From contig NC_088178.1 in assembly GCF_028769735.1 (NCBI RefSeq), positions 10,318,857-10,382,856 on the forward strand: DNA of 64,000 nucleotides, written 5' to 3'. The notes under the pieces are model-generated. The model was given only the letters and a program-made list of their open reading frames with translations. It was not told the DNA's origin and did not search any database. The stretch is from Zonotrichia leucophrys gambelii (taxonomy: Eukaryota > Chordata > Aves > Passeriformes > Passerellidae). The stretch's first letter is position 1. Each line of letters begins with the position of its first letter. Position numbers and translations under genes: made by a program. Positions 39,538 to 53,499 of this stretch are shown here, piece after piece.

Positions 39538-40173
39538 TTGTGACACAGTTTGACCTGATACATTTTTCTGGATGCTCTGTAGTTAGTGGCAGAACCCGTG
39601 AAAGCTCAGGAAAACAAGATTTCACACAGTTAATATTTCTAATTCTGTTCTCATTTATTAGAATACAGGCATTGTTTGCCATGTAATGTAGGGGGATAGA
39701 ATATAAGAAAATAAAGATAGTGTAGAAAGTAATCTCACCCCTAAGGAGTTGCAGCTGGGCCAATTATCAAAGATGAGGAACAGGCCTGACTTTAACAGGC
39801 AACAGCTGTAAGCAATGAGAAGATGATGCTATAAAAGAGTGAGGTGGCTGGGTGAGGGGGGAACTGGAGTCAGGTGGCTGCTTTGTGAAGAAGAGAGTGC
39901 TCTGCTCTGAGGAACTGCCCATGAGAAAACAAAAAGAAGGTATGAAACTTTTGTGATAAGGAGACAACAGTATGGAACCCCTGCAGTAAGATGACAACAA
40001 TGTAATTTTTCTCTGATTCTGTGCTGTTTTACCCTTCTTTGTGTTATTTAGCTGGGAGAAGGCAAACAATGGGTGATTTTACTTTGTGGATCCTTTTCAT
40101 TTTTTGCCTGCTCTTAAACAAGATTTCTCTGTTGGAATCCAGTTGCCACAGGAGAGTGATAAACATTGTGACA
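39538..40173 (+). mobile_element. LTR-like segment with TATA box (probable solo LTR or LTR remnant)
   Basis: A block of about 635 bases bounded on both sides by the octamer TTGTGACA (39538-39545 and 40166-40173). Inside are a canonical TATAAAAG at 39830-39837, an AT-rich upstream half, and a G-rich leader-like stretch just after the TATA box. This layout (U3, TATA, R/U5-like) resembles avian endogenous-retrovirus LTRs. Whether the octamers are target duplications or the element's own ends is unclear: TG starts at 39539 and CA ends at 40173, but 5-bp flanks (TATTT, TTTCA) do not match. No gag, pol or env remains. Edges are tentative. Confidence 0.5.
39830..39837 (+). promoter_or_regulatory. 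TATA box of the LTR-like segment
   Basis: Canonical TATAAAAG inside the LTR-like block. It would place a start of transcription near 39860 on the + strand, directed towards NTNG1. Activity is unknown. Confidence 0.4.
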
Positions 40174-43100
40174 TTTCAAGTCCAATGAACAATATGATAA
40201 TTTACACCTAATTACCTGAGCTAGTTGTATCCATAACTTCCCTTCACGGCCTCAGGAAGCTCATGATACCCACCACCCTTGTCCTGAAGAGTTCCCTGGC
40301 TGATCAGCTTGTGCCTTTCTGAGTGGGAGGGCTGGGCTTGCTAGTCTTATTTTGATGTACCTTTCTGCTTGCTGCTGGTGCTGCCCAGTCTGTTGTGGGC
40401 ACTCACCCGGCCTCACTGTGTGAGTGAGTGCAGCACCGTATCTTGTCTCCTTACAGGGAATTCAGGGCTAGGAACAGACCATTCCTCCTCCTCCTCAAAA
40501 CATGTGATTACTGACCAGCCCCTGCAATCACTTGCCTTGCAAAAGCAGTGCTCCTTGTTTATGCTTTTAGTTATCTAAGATAATCTAGCTAATCCAGCAT
40601 TTCCTTATTTAAAATGTTCCTTTTGGAGAGCGGCAGCTTTCAGCTGATAACCAGTGCCCTTTGTTCATCTTTCATTGCTGTTTTCCACATGATCGTTCCC
40701 AGGGAAATCCTGGTCCTCAGATGCATACTCTGAGAACCCAGTGGCAAAAAATCCCCATGGACAGCACTGTGGATGATTTCTTCCCAACTGTTACTGCAAT
40801 GCTTCCACCAGCATATTTCCACCTCAGATCACATTTAATTTGCATCAAAAAAGCATAAATCCTTAATGAAAAAATTCCACATGTGTGTCTTCTGCAACAA
40901 GACACATAATTAGTGAAGACAAACTGGCTGCAGAATTTATACAGATACTGAATTCCTAGAAATGCAAACATGTGTAATTGCCTTCTTAATAAGATATGAA
41001 GGAATAGTAAATGTTTCTCTTTTTTTTACATGTTACAAGAAGCCACTCAGTCACAACCAGAGCAATTAGAACAAATCCCAGAGCTCAAAGGCTGTGGCAG
41101 TTTTCTTGTCAGTATTAAGTAAGAACATTTTTTTCCCCCAAATGAACAGAAGCTGTAATTTATTGTAATGTGCTCACTTGTGGGCTGAGGGGCTGGCTTT
41201 CTAGCCACTCCTTGCCCTGACAGAATTTTCCTGAGCCCGTGACTGTTGTCACCATCTGGGAATGCTCATGTCCACCTTTGAGGTTTATTCAGGCAGTGCT
41301 ACGTTAATGAGATGCAACTTTGTACTTCCCATTTCTTGAAATCCATGGTCATTAAAGTCTAATTAACAAACAAGCAACAGTTCTTACCTGTTGTGGTGCT
41401 TCTTAAAATTGTTTGCCACTGGAATCTGTTCCACAAAGAATGAAAGCCCAGAGCTGGCCAGTGAACAGCTGCACAACCTTCAGTACCAGCAAGAAAATGA
41501 GATGGAAATCAGAGGCTGGAAGAGGTGCAAGTGCAGGTTTGCAACAGAGTAGAAAAAAGAAAATCCCAGCAATGTATTTTCTGGCTCTCTGAAGATAATG
41601 AGTGCAATGATGCCTTAACTTCAATGGGAACAGAAGCAGACCCCTGGAGAATAGTGGTGGGATCTATAATGTAAACCCCCTGCTAATAACTCTGTTAAAT
41701 AGCTTTGGTGTTGACTACAGAAGTAGCAGCTGCACACACTCTTGGCTGGAGAAGGAGAGTTGGGGAGATGTGAATATATGTGGGAACATCTGGTGTGGAG
41801 ACTAATCAAACTGCAGAAATTATTTTCTCTGTGTTATTGCTTGATTGTTGTTCTCCATGCCAGAAAAGGAGAACGGGAGGTGAGTGTCAGACCTCTTCAG
41901 ACAGTGCAGCAAATCCTGCTAAAAGGAAGAATCTTTTTTCTTCCCCTGAGTTTTGAGTTGTTTTGCTTGAAAATGAATCAGCTACAAAACTTTTTTAGGA
42001 AAATAAAAAGCCATTACTGTTCCTAGCATGGGTGTTTCCTCTCTCTCCCCTGCTAGGCAGGTATCCATGCCATGCCTATGTATATAGGCAAACCCACTCT
42101 TTGTTTCCTCGTTTCTCTTCCTGGCTGAGAAGACATTAATTTTCCTTGTGCAGCCTGCTGCACTCAAATTCTGCTCTTGCAGCCAGAGTGGTTTCATTCC
42201 TGTGGCAAAAATTGAACTAATATTTAGTAGTATCAAAAGAATAACTGCAGATATACCAGAAATTCTTGTTTCAGATTAGATGGCTTTACAGTTTTGAGCA
42301 AAATATCATCTGGTGTAGTCCAGCTAACCAAAGCTCTGCACTATTTGTAACTGTGGTTTAGCTTTACAATCTGTGCCAGTTTGTCTTATCAGAACATGAT
42401 GCTGACACCACATCTAAGTAAATGAAATAATAGTCTTGCATTGCTCGAGAGCTGTTTTGTATTTGCTTAAATTATCCATTATTCTGGTCCTGTGTGTGGG
42501 GATGGTATTTGGTTCAGCAGTGTTATGTCCCTCACAGCCACGAGATGTCAGGCTGAGGAGCAGTGCTGGGCTTAGAGTGCTCTGCCTGTTTCTGTGTCTG
42601 TGTGTTTAAGTGAAAATGATGATGAGATAAACAATGAAATCTTGGATTTTTAAAGGCTGCTGAAAAAGCCGGATGGTCAGTTCTTTCTAAAGCCCAAAGA
42701 ATTTGCTTAGAATTATTTACAGCTCTCAGCATTTCCTGTTTTGTGCTAAGATATGATTAGAAATAAAGTGCACAGTGCCCAGTTCTCTCACTGGGTGCAT
42801 GGACTTGGAGTTTGGCCTCTATTCCTTTGAGTCAGTGCCTCACTGGGACTGGGAGTGGAGCTATGTGAATAATGAGTCTAAAAATGCAACCAACGCATGA
42901 TTCTAAGAGGGCTTTATAAATACTACCTCCCCTTGCTCAGCACTGTTGAAAGAAGTTTATAAAGTTCTAAGGCGTGTTAGAAACAAGATGTTTTTCTGGA
43001 TTGTGCAGTGGAGGAGGACAAGTTTCTGTGTTTTTGTGGGTGAGTTCTTTTAAGTTTTGGATGACCTGCTATTTTGCAAGATAGGAAGCAGGCAAGACTC

Positions 43101-46100
43101 ACTAACCAGAACCTGACCTGCTCTCAGGAGCATTGACAAGCAGGAAAAAATCCCAGGGGCTAAACTGAAAATTTTCTACTTTGGTGAATTACTTAAATAA
43201 TACATCTACAGTTGAGTCCATCTTTAAAGACTGCCTTTGTTCTGCTTGTCTAAAGTCTATGCATTCCATTTTCGCCAGGTTTTGTTGTTTTGCTCCTTTG
43301 ACCTGAGCCTCCTCAGAGAGTAGCCTTTCTGTCTGTGAAGAATTCCTAGCCCAGTGTGACAAGATGCAGGGGTACATCAGTTAAAAGTAACTGAGGATGT
43401 GTGTTCTGTCTTGAACTGTGTCACAGAGTTGGAAGACTTCCATGTGGTAAAGAAGCTCGCACTTTTAGACACAGAAAGCACAGAAAGAAGGTGGGAAAAC
43501 TATAGGTAGACACACTAGAATCTTCCTATGTTGGTAGAAGTACAGACCCTGCATGGAATAGGAACTTCAGAGGTATGGAAAATGGTCAGTCCCATGTAGT
43601 GCAGGCTCAAACTCATGGCTCATTGCAACTTGTGTTGTAATTTATGGAACAGATGTAGGTTTTTGAGTCCTTTTATAAATGAATAGTGTTTTTGTCACTG
43701 AGGATGTACATGAGGTACTAACTGGTGAAGTGATAGGGAATTAAAGGCTATTTGCTTCTCAGGCACTTGGTAATTTTGATTTATACTATTCCTTCTTAAT
43801 TTAGTGTCAGTCCTGAAGGAGCCTGGGGGGCACTGTGACCTCTGACAGAGATCATTTGGTGCTGGCTCACACTGTGTGTGTCTGGGTACTGGGTTCTTAA
43901 TGATACAGCAGTCAACTCCAATGCTGGCAAAGATACAGAGAACATGAATGGATTTGGGACTCTTGATTTGAATCATTTGGTCTCAAGTCCATTTAGTTCA
44001 CTTAGTTACGGAGTCATGACAAATTGGGCTGGAAAGGAGAAGGTTTCATATATCAGCCTAACAACCTGAAATGTCATTATTTTCATTGTGTTCTGCTGAA
44101 CCCTTGCTGGTTTTGTCCTGCTGCAAGTGTCTATCTCTGTTCCTTGTTCTCAGTGGATACCAAAGATATCCCAGGAAGCCTTTTACCAAATTTTAAATGT
44201 TTCTATAAGAAAAATGATGCAGTTTTAACAGCATGTGCAGGTATTTGTGGAAAAGCAAATGTGTTTCCCTCTTGGCTGTTTAGTTGTCTGTAACAATAAT
44301 GTCATAAATAAATAATGTTTCTGTGAGGGAGAAGAGGAGATGTTTATCAGATAGAATACATGCCAGCTAGGATAACTCTGAACGAAATGTTAACATGGAT
44401 TAAACAGGAAAACATGCTGCTGGCAAACAAATTGCTGGTGAAAACAGCTTCAGCTAGGGAGTTCCTTTCTCTGTTGGATAGAAATGGTGCCTGCCATACA
44501 GACCAGCATCTTAAATTAAGACATTTGTCACCAGAAATGCTGGGTCTGTGGAAACATTCAAATGAGAATAATTTAAGTGCTGCAGTAGAATAATGCACAA
44601 TAAATAGTACATGGAACTGTACAAATGCTACAGATTATAGTAGGATCAGGGAGATAATGCCTAAGGGATTACTTTTTCTTTTCCTGAAATTATTTTTCAA
44701 TCTAATTTAAAACCTGATTCTGTTTTGTTGAAATCAAGGTGAGGTTTTTCCTTTGTATTTAATGGATTCTGGAACAGGCTGTTAACAAATGCAAACTGGT
44801 CACTCCTTGAAGAATGAAACCTAATTGTTCTCAGAATAGATGCACCATTTCCACTGAAGTTCTGTGTTTTCCAGAGTGTTTTGTAAGTGTATTTTTTTTC
44901 TTCTCTGAGGCCTGGTTTTGAGATATGCAAGGTTAGCTCATCTTCATTTCACTTTCCCTTGGCTTCCTTTGCTGAGATTGACAGCTGAGGAAAAATCCAC
45001 TGATAGCTTTTGTTATCAGAGTGCACATCTCCCTTACAGCTGTACCAAGGCTGCTGACTAATTGCCACACAAGAATTACCACCCAGAACTGAAGTGGCCA
45101 GAAGTAATGACAAAGCCATGCCTGTCTCTGCTTGTCTGTCTCCCTGCTTTTTGTGTTTCGATTTTTAAATTTGGATGGCAAAGAGCATACATCTCACAGG
45201 TGATACTGTCTCAGAGTGGTCCTATCTCTTCTTAACCATTGTGAGCCATTTGAGGAAAATAAAGTTGGCTTTATAGACTAGCAAGAAAAAAATACACTAA
45301 AGAGGGCTTTGGTGTTATTAAAGTGTATGCTCCAAGTTCAGCATGTGCTTACACTTCATTTTTAAATTTGGTTACCATCCTGAACTGACTTCCAATTCAG
45401 ACTTTGACTTCTGTTACTGGAATTTTACATTTGTGGTTTTTGTCTTACCTCTTTTAGAGACATTTTTTAGCTTATGTGTTGGCAAAATTTTATTATCAGT
45501 AAATGGCTCTAGTAATGTGAAATTGGAAAGCATGTTAAAATTCCTACTACAGAATCAAACTGATTACTCTGTGGTTATCTAGTTATTTATTTATATACTT
45601 TGTCAGTCCAGTGTGCTTGGTTCAAAACACAGGAAAAATCTGGTGTTTAATAAAAATAATGCTTATTGGCTAAATAATGTACATTTGAAGAATAGAAAGA
45701 GAGAAAAGAGTGGCCAGATAATGTCTGAAAGCAGCAGAATAAAATACAGATACATTGGAGATAGCTGAATTACAAAGAAAGTAAGTACATTCAATCAGTT
45801 GCTCTCTATTGGCTTGAGGGTAATCTCTGCCATACTACAATGTACTGATTTATGGACTAATTAGTTGTACAAAACAAAAATATTTAGAGAAAATATTTCT
45901 CTCAAGCAGTCAGCAAAACAACTAAACAATAGGAAAATGGATTTTGTGTATTAAAAAATTAAATTCAATATATATTTATGAGCCTGTTCAAGATGTAGAG
46001 TCTTTTTGCTACCAGATTTCCAGTAAGCAAGAAATGTCTATGTATCAAAAACTAATTGGGTCAGTATATAGACATTCCTAGAAGAAATTAAATGCCTAAG

Positions 46101-49100
46101 ATGTAGGTATTTCAAGTCATAAAAGCTGTTATATATATTTATCAAGGCATAATATTATTATTATGTGAGCTCTAATATAACCAGTTAAATAAAAATCAGA
46201 CAAGGAGGGGGAAAAGAAAACCCATAATATCATTATTTTGGAAGAGAATTGTAGTGCTCCACTGTTTTTCTGTATGCATGTCTTTTAATTTATCAGACTG
46301 TTAAAATGGTTGCAATTACTTTGACTCATATATAACATCCCTTCACAAAACAGCAGTTGTGGTTTCCTTCTAGTCTTGAACTGAAGTGCCAAAGAGAAAA
46401 AAACAGACCAGCAAAAGTACATGTGTGAGTTAAATAACACAACATTGAAACTCCAATGTTTTGGGAGGTGCAATGTAAAACAGACTTGGATGGGATAATC
46501 TGAAGTAAGTGGGTGGCAAAAAGATGCAGATGGGAGGCTATTTAACTTCAGATTTGTGTAAGTTGGATGGAGTAGGGAACTGTAGGTCTCAGTACTTATT
46601 GCGGTGGACGAGGTGTCAAAATTAATCTCTTTTTCTGTAATTGAGTTTGTAAGTCTCTCAGCATCTTCAAGCTTCAGTCCTTATGAATAAAATGGAAATA
46701 ACATACTTCCTTGCTTTGCAGTAGTGTCATGAGGCTAACCTCAGTACAGTCTGGGAGATATTCTGATGTTAGATATTGTCAGTAAATGAGAAAACTGTCA
46801 AAAAATTGTTCAGCACTCCATCTACATAGTTTAGTCATCGTTCCTTACATCCTACTCAACGAGAGAATTGTACAAGTCGTTGTGCCTCTATCAGATCTGG
46901 GAAGGCAGAGGAGCACTGCCAAAATTAATTCATAGGTACCAATCCACCTACTTAGTGCCTGTGGGAGATCTGCAGAGCAAAGGAAGAAAAATAATTTATG
47001 AGGGCATAGAAAAAACCCTGACATGAGGGAAGAAGAAAGCAAGCTGGAGTATGGCAAAAGAAAGCAGTATAATAAATGTAACTACCCGGGTGTTCTACAT
47101 GTCAGCTCTCCCATCCTTCCAAGCAACAGTAATTAGAGGTAAGAGCTGTTAACAAGACATGCATCAAATGAGTCAGTGCATCCAGGGCCTTTCAGTCCCT
47201 TCTTGTACGTGGTGACTGCAGATGCCAATAGAAGGAAAAGTATTCTCTTCTGAACACATTTAATTTTCTATGTCCTCATAGAAATTACTTTTAGAGATTT
47301 CAGAGGTGTGTGGCAGAGTGCCAGTGTAACTGCTGGCTTTACACAGATTGTGGCAAGGGGATTCCTCCTGCAATGTGCTTACTGTGCTGTGGCCTGAGCC
47401 AGGCTTGTGATGTGTGGAAAAAACATCTGCTCCATGAACATCTGGACTAGATGGCCAGACTTGTGTGAAGTGAACAGCTGGAGCAAAGACAAAGCAGAGG
47501 TGCTGATGGGCCTGGGCTCTTCCAGCAGGTAAGTGAGCAGAGTATCACCCAGACGCAAGGGGAAACCCTCAAGTGAAGACTTGTCTGTGTGAGGCTCAAG
47601 TTCTGTGATTTCCAAATCAGGGGTTACAATGCTAAAATCTGTGCCTACAGATTTGTGAGCATGTATGTAGTGCCTAGATTGGCTTTTCCCTGAGATCTGG
47701 CATATTTTTAGTCTGGGTATGGCTTATGTTCTTTCTTTTCCTTTTCCTGGTGTTGGGTTTTCCTCATTTTACAATAAGTCTTGATAAAAGTGGACTTTGC
47801 TTTGTTTCCCTCTGGATTCCAGTACCTTTCATGTACACTTCTGTTTGCATTGAGGTAAAATTTGTGTCTGATGAATAGTAAGAACAACACTTTTAGTTCT
47901 ACTTCATCTTGATCTTGCTGGTCTGCATCTTCAGTAACCTGTTTCTGCTGCATGGGCTCCAACATTCATTTCTGTGTTTAACCTTTAAAGTTTCTACACT
48001 GTGAAGCTGAAAACCTTGTTTAATATTTGAATTCCATTTCCCGTGAATGCTTTTCAGTGCTATTAGATGAGCAAATCTCAACCTCTGTATGTGACTGTCG
48101 TTATATTTTAGCCTACTGGTATTTGGCATACATAGCTTTTAGCTGGACATGTATTTTCCAGGTCAGTTTTGAAAGAAGAATGTAATACACTTGCTCTGCA
48201 TAAAGTAAAACCAGCAACAAGTAAACGATATAATTTATTTTAGTACTTGCCTAAATTTTTTAGTGCATTTTTGTAAATACATCAAATTCTCCTGCAATTA
48301 AGATGATGACTATTAAGTTATAGAAAGTAATTTGAGATATCATGATAGTTAAAACCATGACTGTTATCATTAATTTACGAACAACTATATGTTGTTTATT
48401 CTCATTAAAATACCACTACAGGAATACTATCTTTTTTATGACCTTGGTATTCATAACTCTTGATAAAGTGAAGAAAGAATGAAGTTAAGTAAGAATAGTT
48501 ACCTGTTCAGGCAAGGAATAATTTCACACCATTTGGGATACATCTGTGTCTTGCTTGTTACTTGTGAGAACAAATTTGGTTTGATCCTCATTGTAAAATG
48601 AGGAGGTGTGAAGTTGTATTTTCTGATTAGAAATATAGGTTATGCATCAAAATATTATGTTATGTGTATACTAATGCTATACATAGTGGTAGTTGTAACC
48701 AAAGCTACCAAGTTTTCAATACTCTTGTAGTGTAGCACTATTCACATTCACTGTGCTGCAAAGCTTGAATGTGGTGAATTTATTCCTTGGCTTTGCCAGC
48801 TGCTTCTTGGGCTCTTTCAGGCAACTTCATTTTCCTCTCTGAATCAGCTTCTTCATCTCTGTTTAAAGATACCTGGAGTATCTGAACATTTACAGACTAT
48901 AGAGAATAAAAGTCTAGCTCTGTTGTATCTTTGAGAGTTTTTGAAGTATTCCACTTGTGATAAATGGAAGTGCTTTCACTTTGAGTATCATTAGAATCTT
49001 GTAAGAATGACTTAACCTTGTTATTTAGTTATAGCAAGCAAATACATTTTTTCCTTTAATGTGTTGGCACAATCCAGTCAAAGGGACCCAAGCCTTTGAA

Positions 49101-52100
49101 GGAGAGAGATTTCTTGGTATTGTCAATTGCAAACAACTAATACAAGCAGCAGCCACTACTTTTATATCTACAATTATTTTTAGGTGCAAGGTGAGCCATG
49201 TTCCCAGTAGATGTACAAGGCTTGGAATGTTTTCACTGATCTGTTCAGGTAACACTGAATACAGCCACTTAGAGATGTGAAAGCATCGGCTAGATCAAGG
49301 CTTCTTAAAAACAGGGAACTTTAGAATATGCCTTACACAAACTGTCAGGGTAAGGGCCTGAATGATCTACATCTCATCAGGTAGTTTAGTGGAGGAATGG
49401 TGTGGCATTTCTGAATGCAGAGAATGTTTTGAGATTAACACAATGTCCTAACCAGAAAAAATTATTCAAAAAACCACATTCATTTAATGGAGCTGAATCA
49501 GGAATCAGAGATTTTTTTTTTTTTTGTGGTTAATTCATGAGAAGTCATGTTCATATATATAAACATTAGATTTTATTTATTCTTGGATGTCACAAATACT
49601 TGCAGAGAGTACTTGAGTGAAAATTACACTATATGAGAAATGGAAAATACTCATCCCAAACCAGTCCCATTTTCTCAAAGCAGACAAGCATAGCCCCAGA
49701 ACCCACCTCTGCCCCTCTTTGCCATCCTAGAAAACACTGCTAATTACTTCAGTTTCTCAACAACAGTTTGCTTCTAATACCAGAAGCGTATTTCCAGTGG
49801 CAACAGTAGACTTGAGCATGTGTCCAGCAGCTGCACTGGGCAGCACTGTGTGGTGGAGTGCCTTGGAAGTGGCACAAGCACATCTGCAAACACAGCTGCC
49901 AAGGCTTTGATGGGGGAGTGGTGCCTGCTGTGTCCCCATGTGAGAGGTGCCCTGCTCCAGGCCCACACCCTGCTGGGGGGCTTTCCCTAGCTGGGCTGGC
50001 ACTTTGGTTCTCTCCCATACATCCCATGGTGTGATCTTTATCCCAGTCCTCCTCAGAGAGGAGCACTGGATAGCAATGTGTGCAGAAACTCAAGCCCCAA
50101 GCCTTTACAATCTGTTGCATAAATTAGCCTTCCCTGTTCTGTTTGAGGCTGTAAAAAGTCTCAAGCAGTATTTCATTGCCTGTATGTTTGTGTCTGTATA
50201 GATAATGATGGCCAGAAAAACAATTAAGGGAGACATATGCTTTGTACTGGAATTTTATCTGTTGTGTATTATGGCAAAATGGTGTCTTGGTGAACATACT
50301 GCTCTGGTGATGAACTTTCATTTCATTAAATGAAATTCACCATATGGTGCAAAATGCTGCCTCTCTACTTGTTTGTTTTGCATATACTTATAGCCTCTTC
50401 TTTTTGACACTGTGAGGATGGGAAAGGTATTGTTGGTTAATATAAAATTTCTAATTTATAATACTAGATCCGCATTGTAGCGGATAAATGTTTGCATCCA
50501 TAAATAATTAAATGTACAGTTTTTCTTGGGAATGAATTGATTATGTCTTAATATTTACATCTGTAACTTTGCATTTGCAAGGACAAACATGAATGCTAGG
50601 CTGAAGGTTGCCTGAAAATCTGGTCTTGCATATTCTATGAAAAACATTACTCACATTTCTCACAGGTGAATAAACTGCACGCATGGATGATTCTAGTTAA
50701 TTCAATGGTTTTAATAAACCTAGAATCCCAATGAGGTTATAACAAATCCCCCTGGTGTCTTGGAGTTATGAGAAAGATGTATAAAATTATATGCAAGCAG
50801 AAGAACTCTTTCTAAATTTGAAGAGTCTTTTGCACATTATTTTTTTTTTCTGTTCTCTACATGAAATAACTTCTCACTGGTGGCTCCGTCATAATAAAGT
50901 ATTAGATCAATTATTTTTTTGAAGGCAGTATCTGGGGTAAATTTGCATTTGACTACTAAATTTTTTTTCCATTTGGATAGTTTGTTTTTGAAACAATTAG
51001 GTGGCAGGAAGACAGGTGCCTCTCTCTTAACTTCCCTGTGTTAAAGATGGTTGGTGTGAAGTGGAAATATCTGCAGTTCTATTTTCAGGGAGAAGCACCT
51101 TGCCCCATTTTCAGATGTTAAACATGTGGATCCTGGATCAGAACCAATTCTCTAGGTACAAACACAGGAATAGCAAGTTGACTAGGAGTGACTGATTTAG
51201 CAAAGCAGCTGGAACTAACATAACTGAATAAATCTATGATGAGTGCTAGTTTTAGGGTCACTGTACTCTGACCTGTTATCTGGACAACTCAGCAATCTGA
51301 AGCCTGGTCAGAAGCCTTCCAGGAAAGAAGTATCAGACAGAAAATTATAATTCCATAGTAGGTTTCTTTTGCTGTTTTGATACAGAAGCAAAATTGTAGC
51401 CTAGGGATTGGGTTGGCCTTTTTCAGTATCATGAATGTGTTGCTATTTTACAGGCATTTGCAGGGAGAGGATACCCAGTCCAAGAAACCTCAATATGTTG
51501 GAAGGGGTCTGTGTTTTCTGGTGAAAAATAAAACAGATGCTGCGACTCCACGTTATCATGGAGAGATCCTTCTGCATGCTCAGGAAAAGGAATCTGTTGT
51601 TTTTCACAGCTTCTGAAGTGGGGAACAAGTTCTGCCTTCATTTTACACCAAGTTAAGTAAAAGATCACAGGTAAAGTAATGCTGAGTGCTGTAATCTCTC
51701 TCAAAGATGCACACATAATTTTAGAAATATACCTGGAATACAGTAGCAGAAACTTACACTCAAATTTTCATTTAGTAAAGTTCTGTGGAGTTTAGAGGAA
51801 AAAATAATGAAGCTGAAGAAAAGCACGGTTGATAAGAAGATTTTCCACTGAATGTATTCCTGTAAAAAAATGGTAATTTTATTAACAGGTAAAGGAGGAT
51901 AAAATGCACAAAATGGTATCTAAATATGTGGAAAGCCATATACTCTGCCCTGGTTTAAAAGATCCCAAGTATATGAAACTGAAACGTAGCTAAGTTGATT
52001 GTGATCTTATATTCATTACTCTTCAGCACTGCTGGCAGAATCCCTTCTAACCAAATGAGCAAAACATGCTCACTTAGCACTTTCACAAAGCCTTGAGTTT

Positions 52101-53499
52101 ATAATCACAATTAAAGTACTTCTTTTGCAATAATTACACAATCTGAATTGGTCTGTGGTAATAGAAGAAAATTTTAATTCCCCATCTTATATCAGAAATC
52201 CACTTAGTTTTAGGTAGTCTCCAGCTCTGTATGTCACCTGTATTGACATTTATATTCCTCGCTGAGCCTGCTCAGTGTACTCTTCTGTTTTCATGAACAT
52301 ACTTCTAAAATATACCTGCAATCTCACATAGGCATGGCTGGCAACCAGCAGAGCACTCCATTTCTCTCTGCCTTACCTTATTTAGCCCACAAATGAGTGC
52401 AAGTGTGAACAGCAAACTTGGTACATGATGGAGGGTCAGGGCGACAGCCTGAAGAGGCAGCAGCTTGATGTCATCAGCATCTTCATAGTATTCTTTTAGA
52501 ATCCTATTTCTTTTTAGAAATGAAGACCTGGTTTCCCTACCCACTTCTGGAGGCTGGGTACTGTCCTGCAAAACTTGCTTCCTCAGCAGAAAGAGGTTCT
52601 CCAAGAAAGCACTGCCCTAAATTCTGCAGTTCACCATTTGAAACAGGCAGCCAGGTAGAATTTATTTCTCTCAGGAGTTTTTCTTTTGCTGATTAATTGT
52701 TTTCTACACTAGGCTATTATGTTGGTAAAATATTTATAACCATTATGATGAAAATTGCCAGGAAATGAATTCACACAGTCCTGCTACCTTTTGAATTTTT
52801 TTTTTCCCATGACTTTGAAACACTACTGTGGTTTTGGCTTGCCTCTCTAGTCTTGCTATTCTTTTCTGTCACACTCAGTAATTGGCCTAATAAAAGGCAG
52901 TAACAAGAATTTATTACACCTTGGGCGATACTTGAAACAAACTTTATTTGCTGGAGCAGCACTTTTTATCTACTCGCTGCTGTATATTTTGACAGTCTTT
53001 CTAAATATTAAATCTGACTTTATTAAAAGTTAAATCTTGGTGCTTTTTTGTGATTGCTGCTGCTTTTGCAGTTTCTTAAGCAGAATAGTACATATATAAA
53101 CATATCTTTTTAATGAAGCTTTTGGAGAAATAATGTAAGCTGTAGATCTATCTGCTTATTGCCAGAGTCCACAAAAAAGATATGAATTAAAGACCAGCTT
53201 CTATGATATTAGAATTTAGTTTTGGAATTTAATGTATATGATTAATTGAGAGAACAAAGATGCGAACTTGTCAGAGCTTTTTCAAGGTTCCGATTTGATG
53301 AAATCTTCCTCGAGCAAATGATGCCGTTAACATTTTAAGTTCACAAAGTAACAGCAGTAAAATTAAAGCGAGATAAGATTGCTGTGATGTAATTTCCACT
53401 TTGAAATCTGGGTTTCCTCCAGATACTGAATGGTAAAACCATAAACTTTTTTTGTTTGTTTGCTTTCTAAAAAGGCCTTAAGAAAGAGCAGTAAGTCAT
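40174..53499. other. intergenic DNA, NTNG1 side
   Basis: About 13 kb of AT-rich DNA without a recognisable gene or clear transposon. A GC-richer patch at about 49790-50030 gives nested ORFs in several frames, typical of composition rather than coding. Two stretches look like possible conserved noncoding elements (about 50455-50570 and 53250-53420); see findings. A T tract lies at 49510-49525. The NTNG1 3' UTR might extend into the end of this region. Confidence 0.65.

Noticed and set aside
49749..50120. Nested - strand ORFs (123, 81 and 64 codons) in a GC-richer patch
   Set aside because: Three frames are open over the same bases and none shows a known domain. Treated as compositional, possibly an old repeat.
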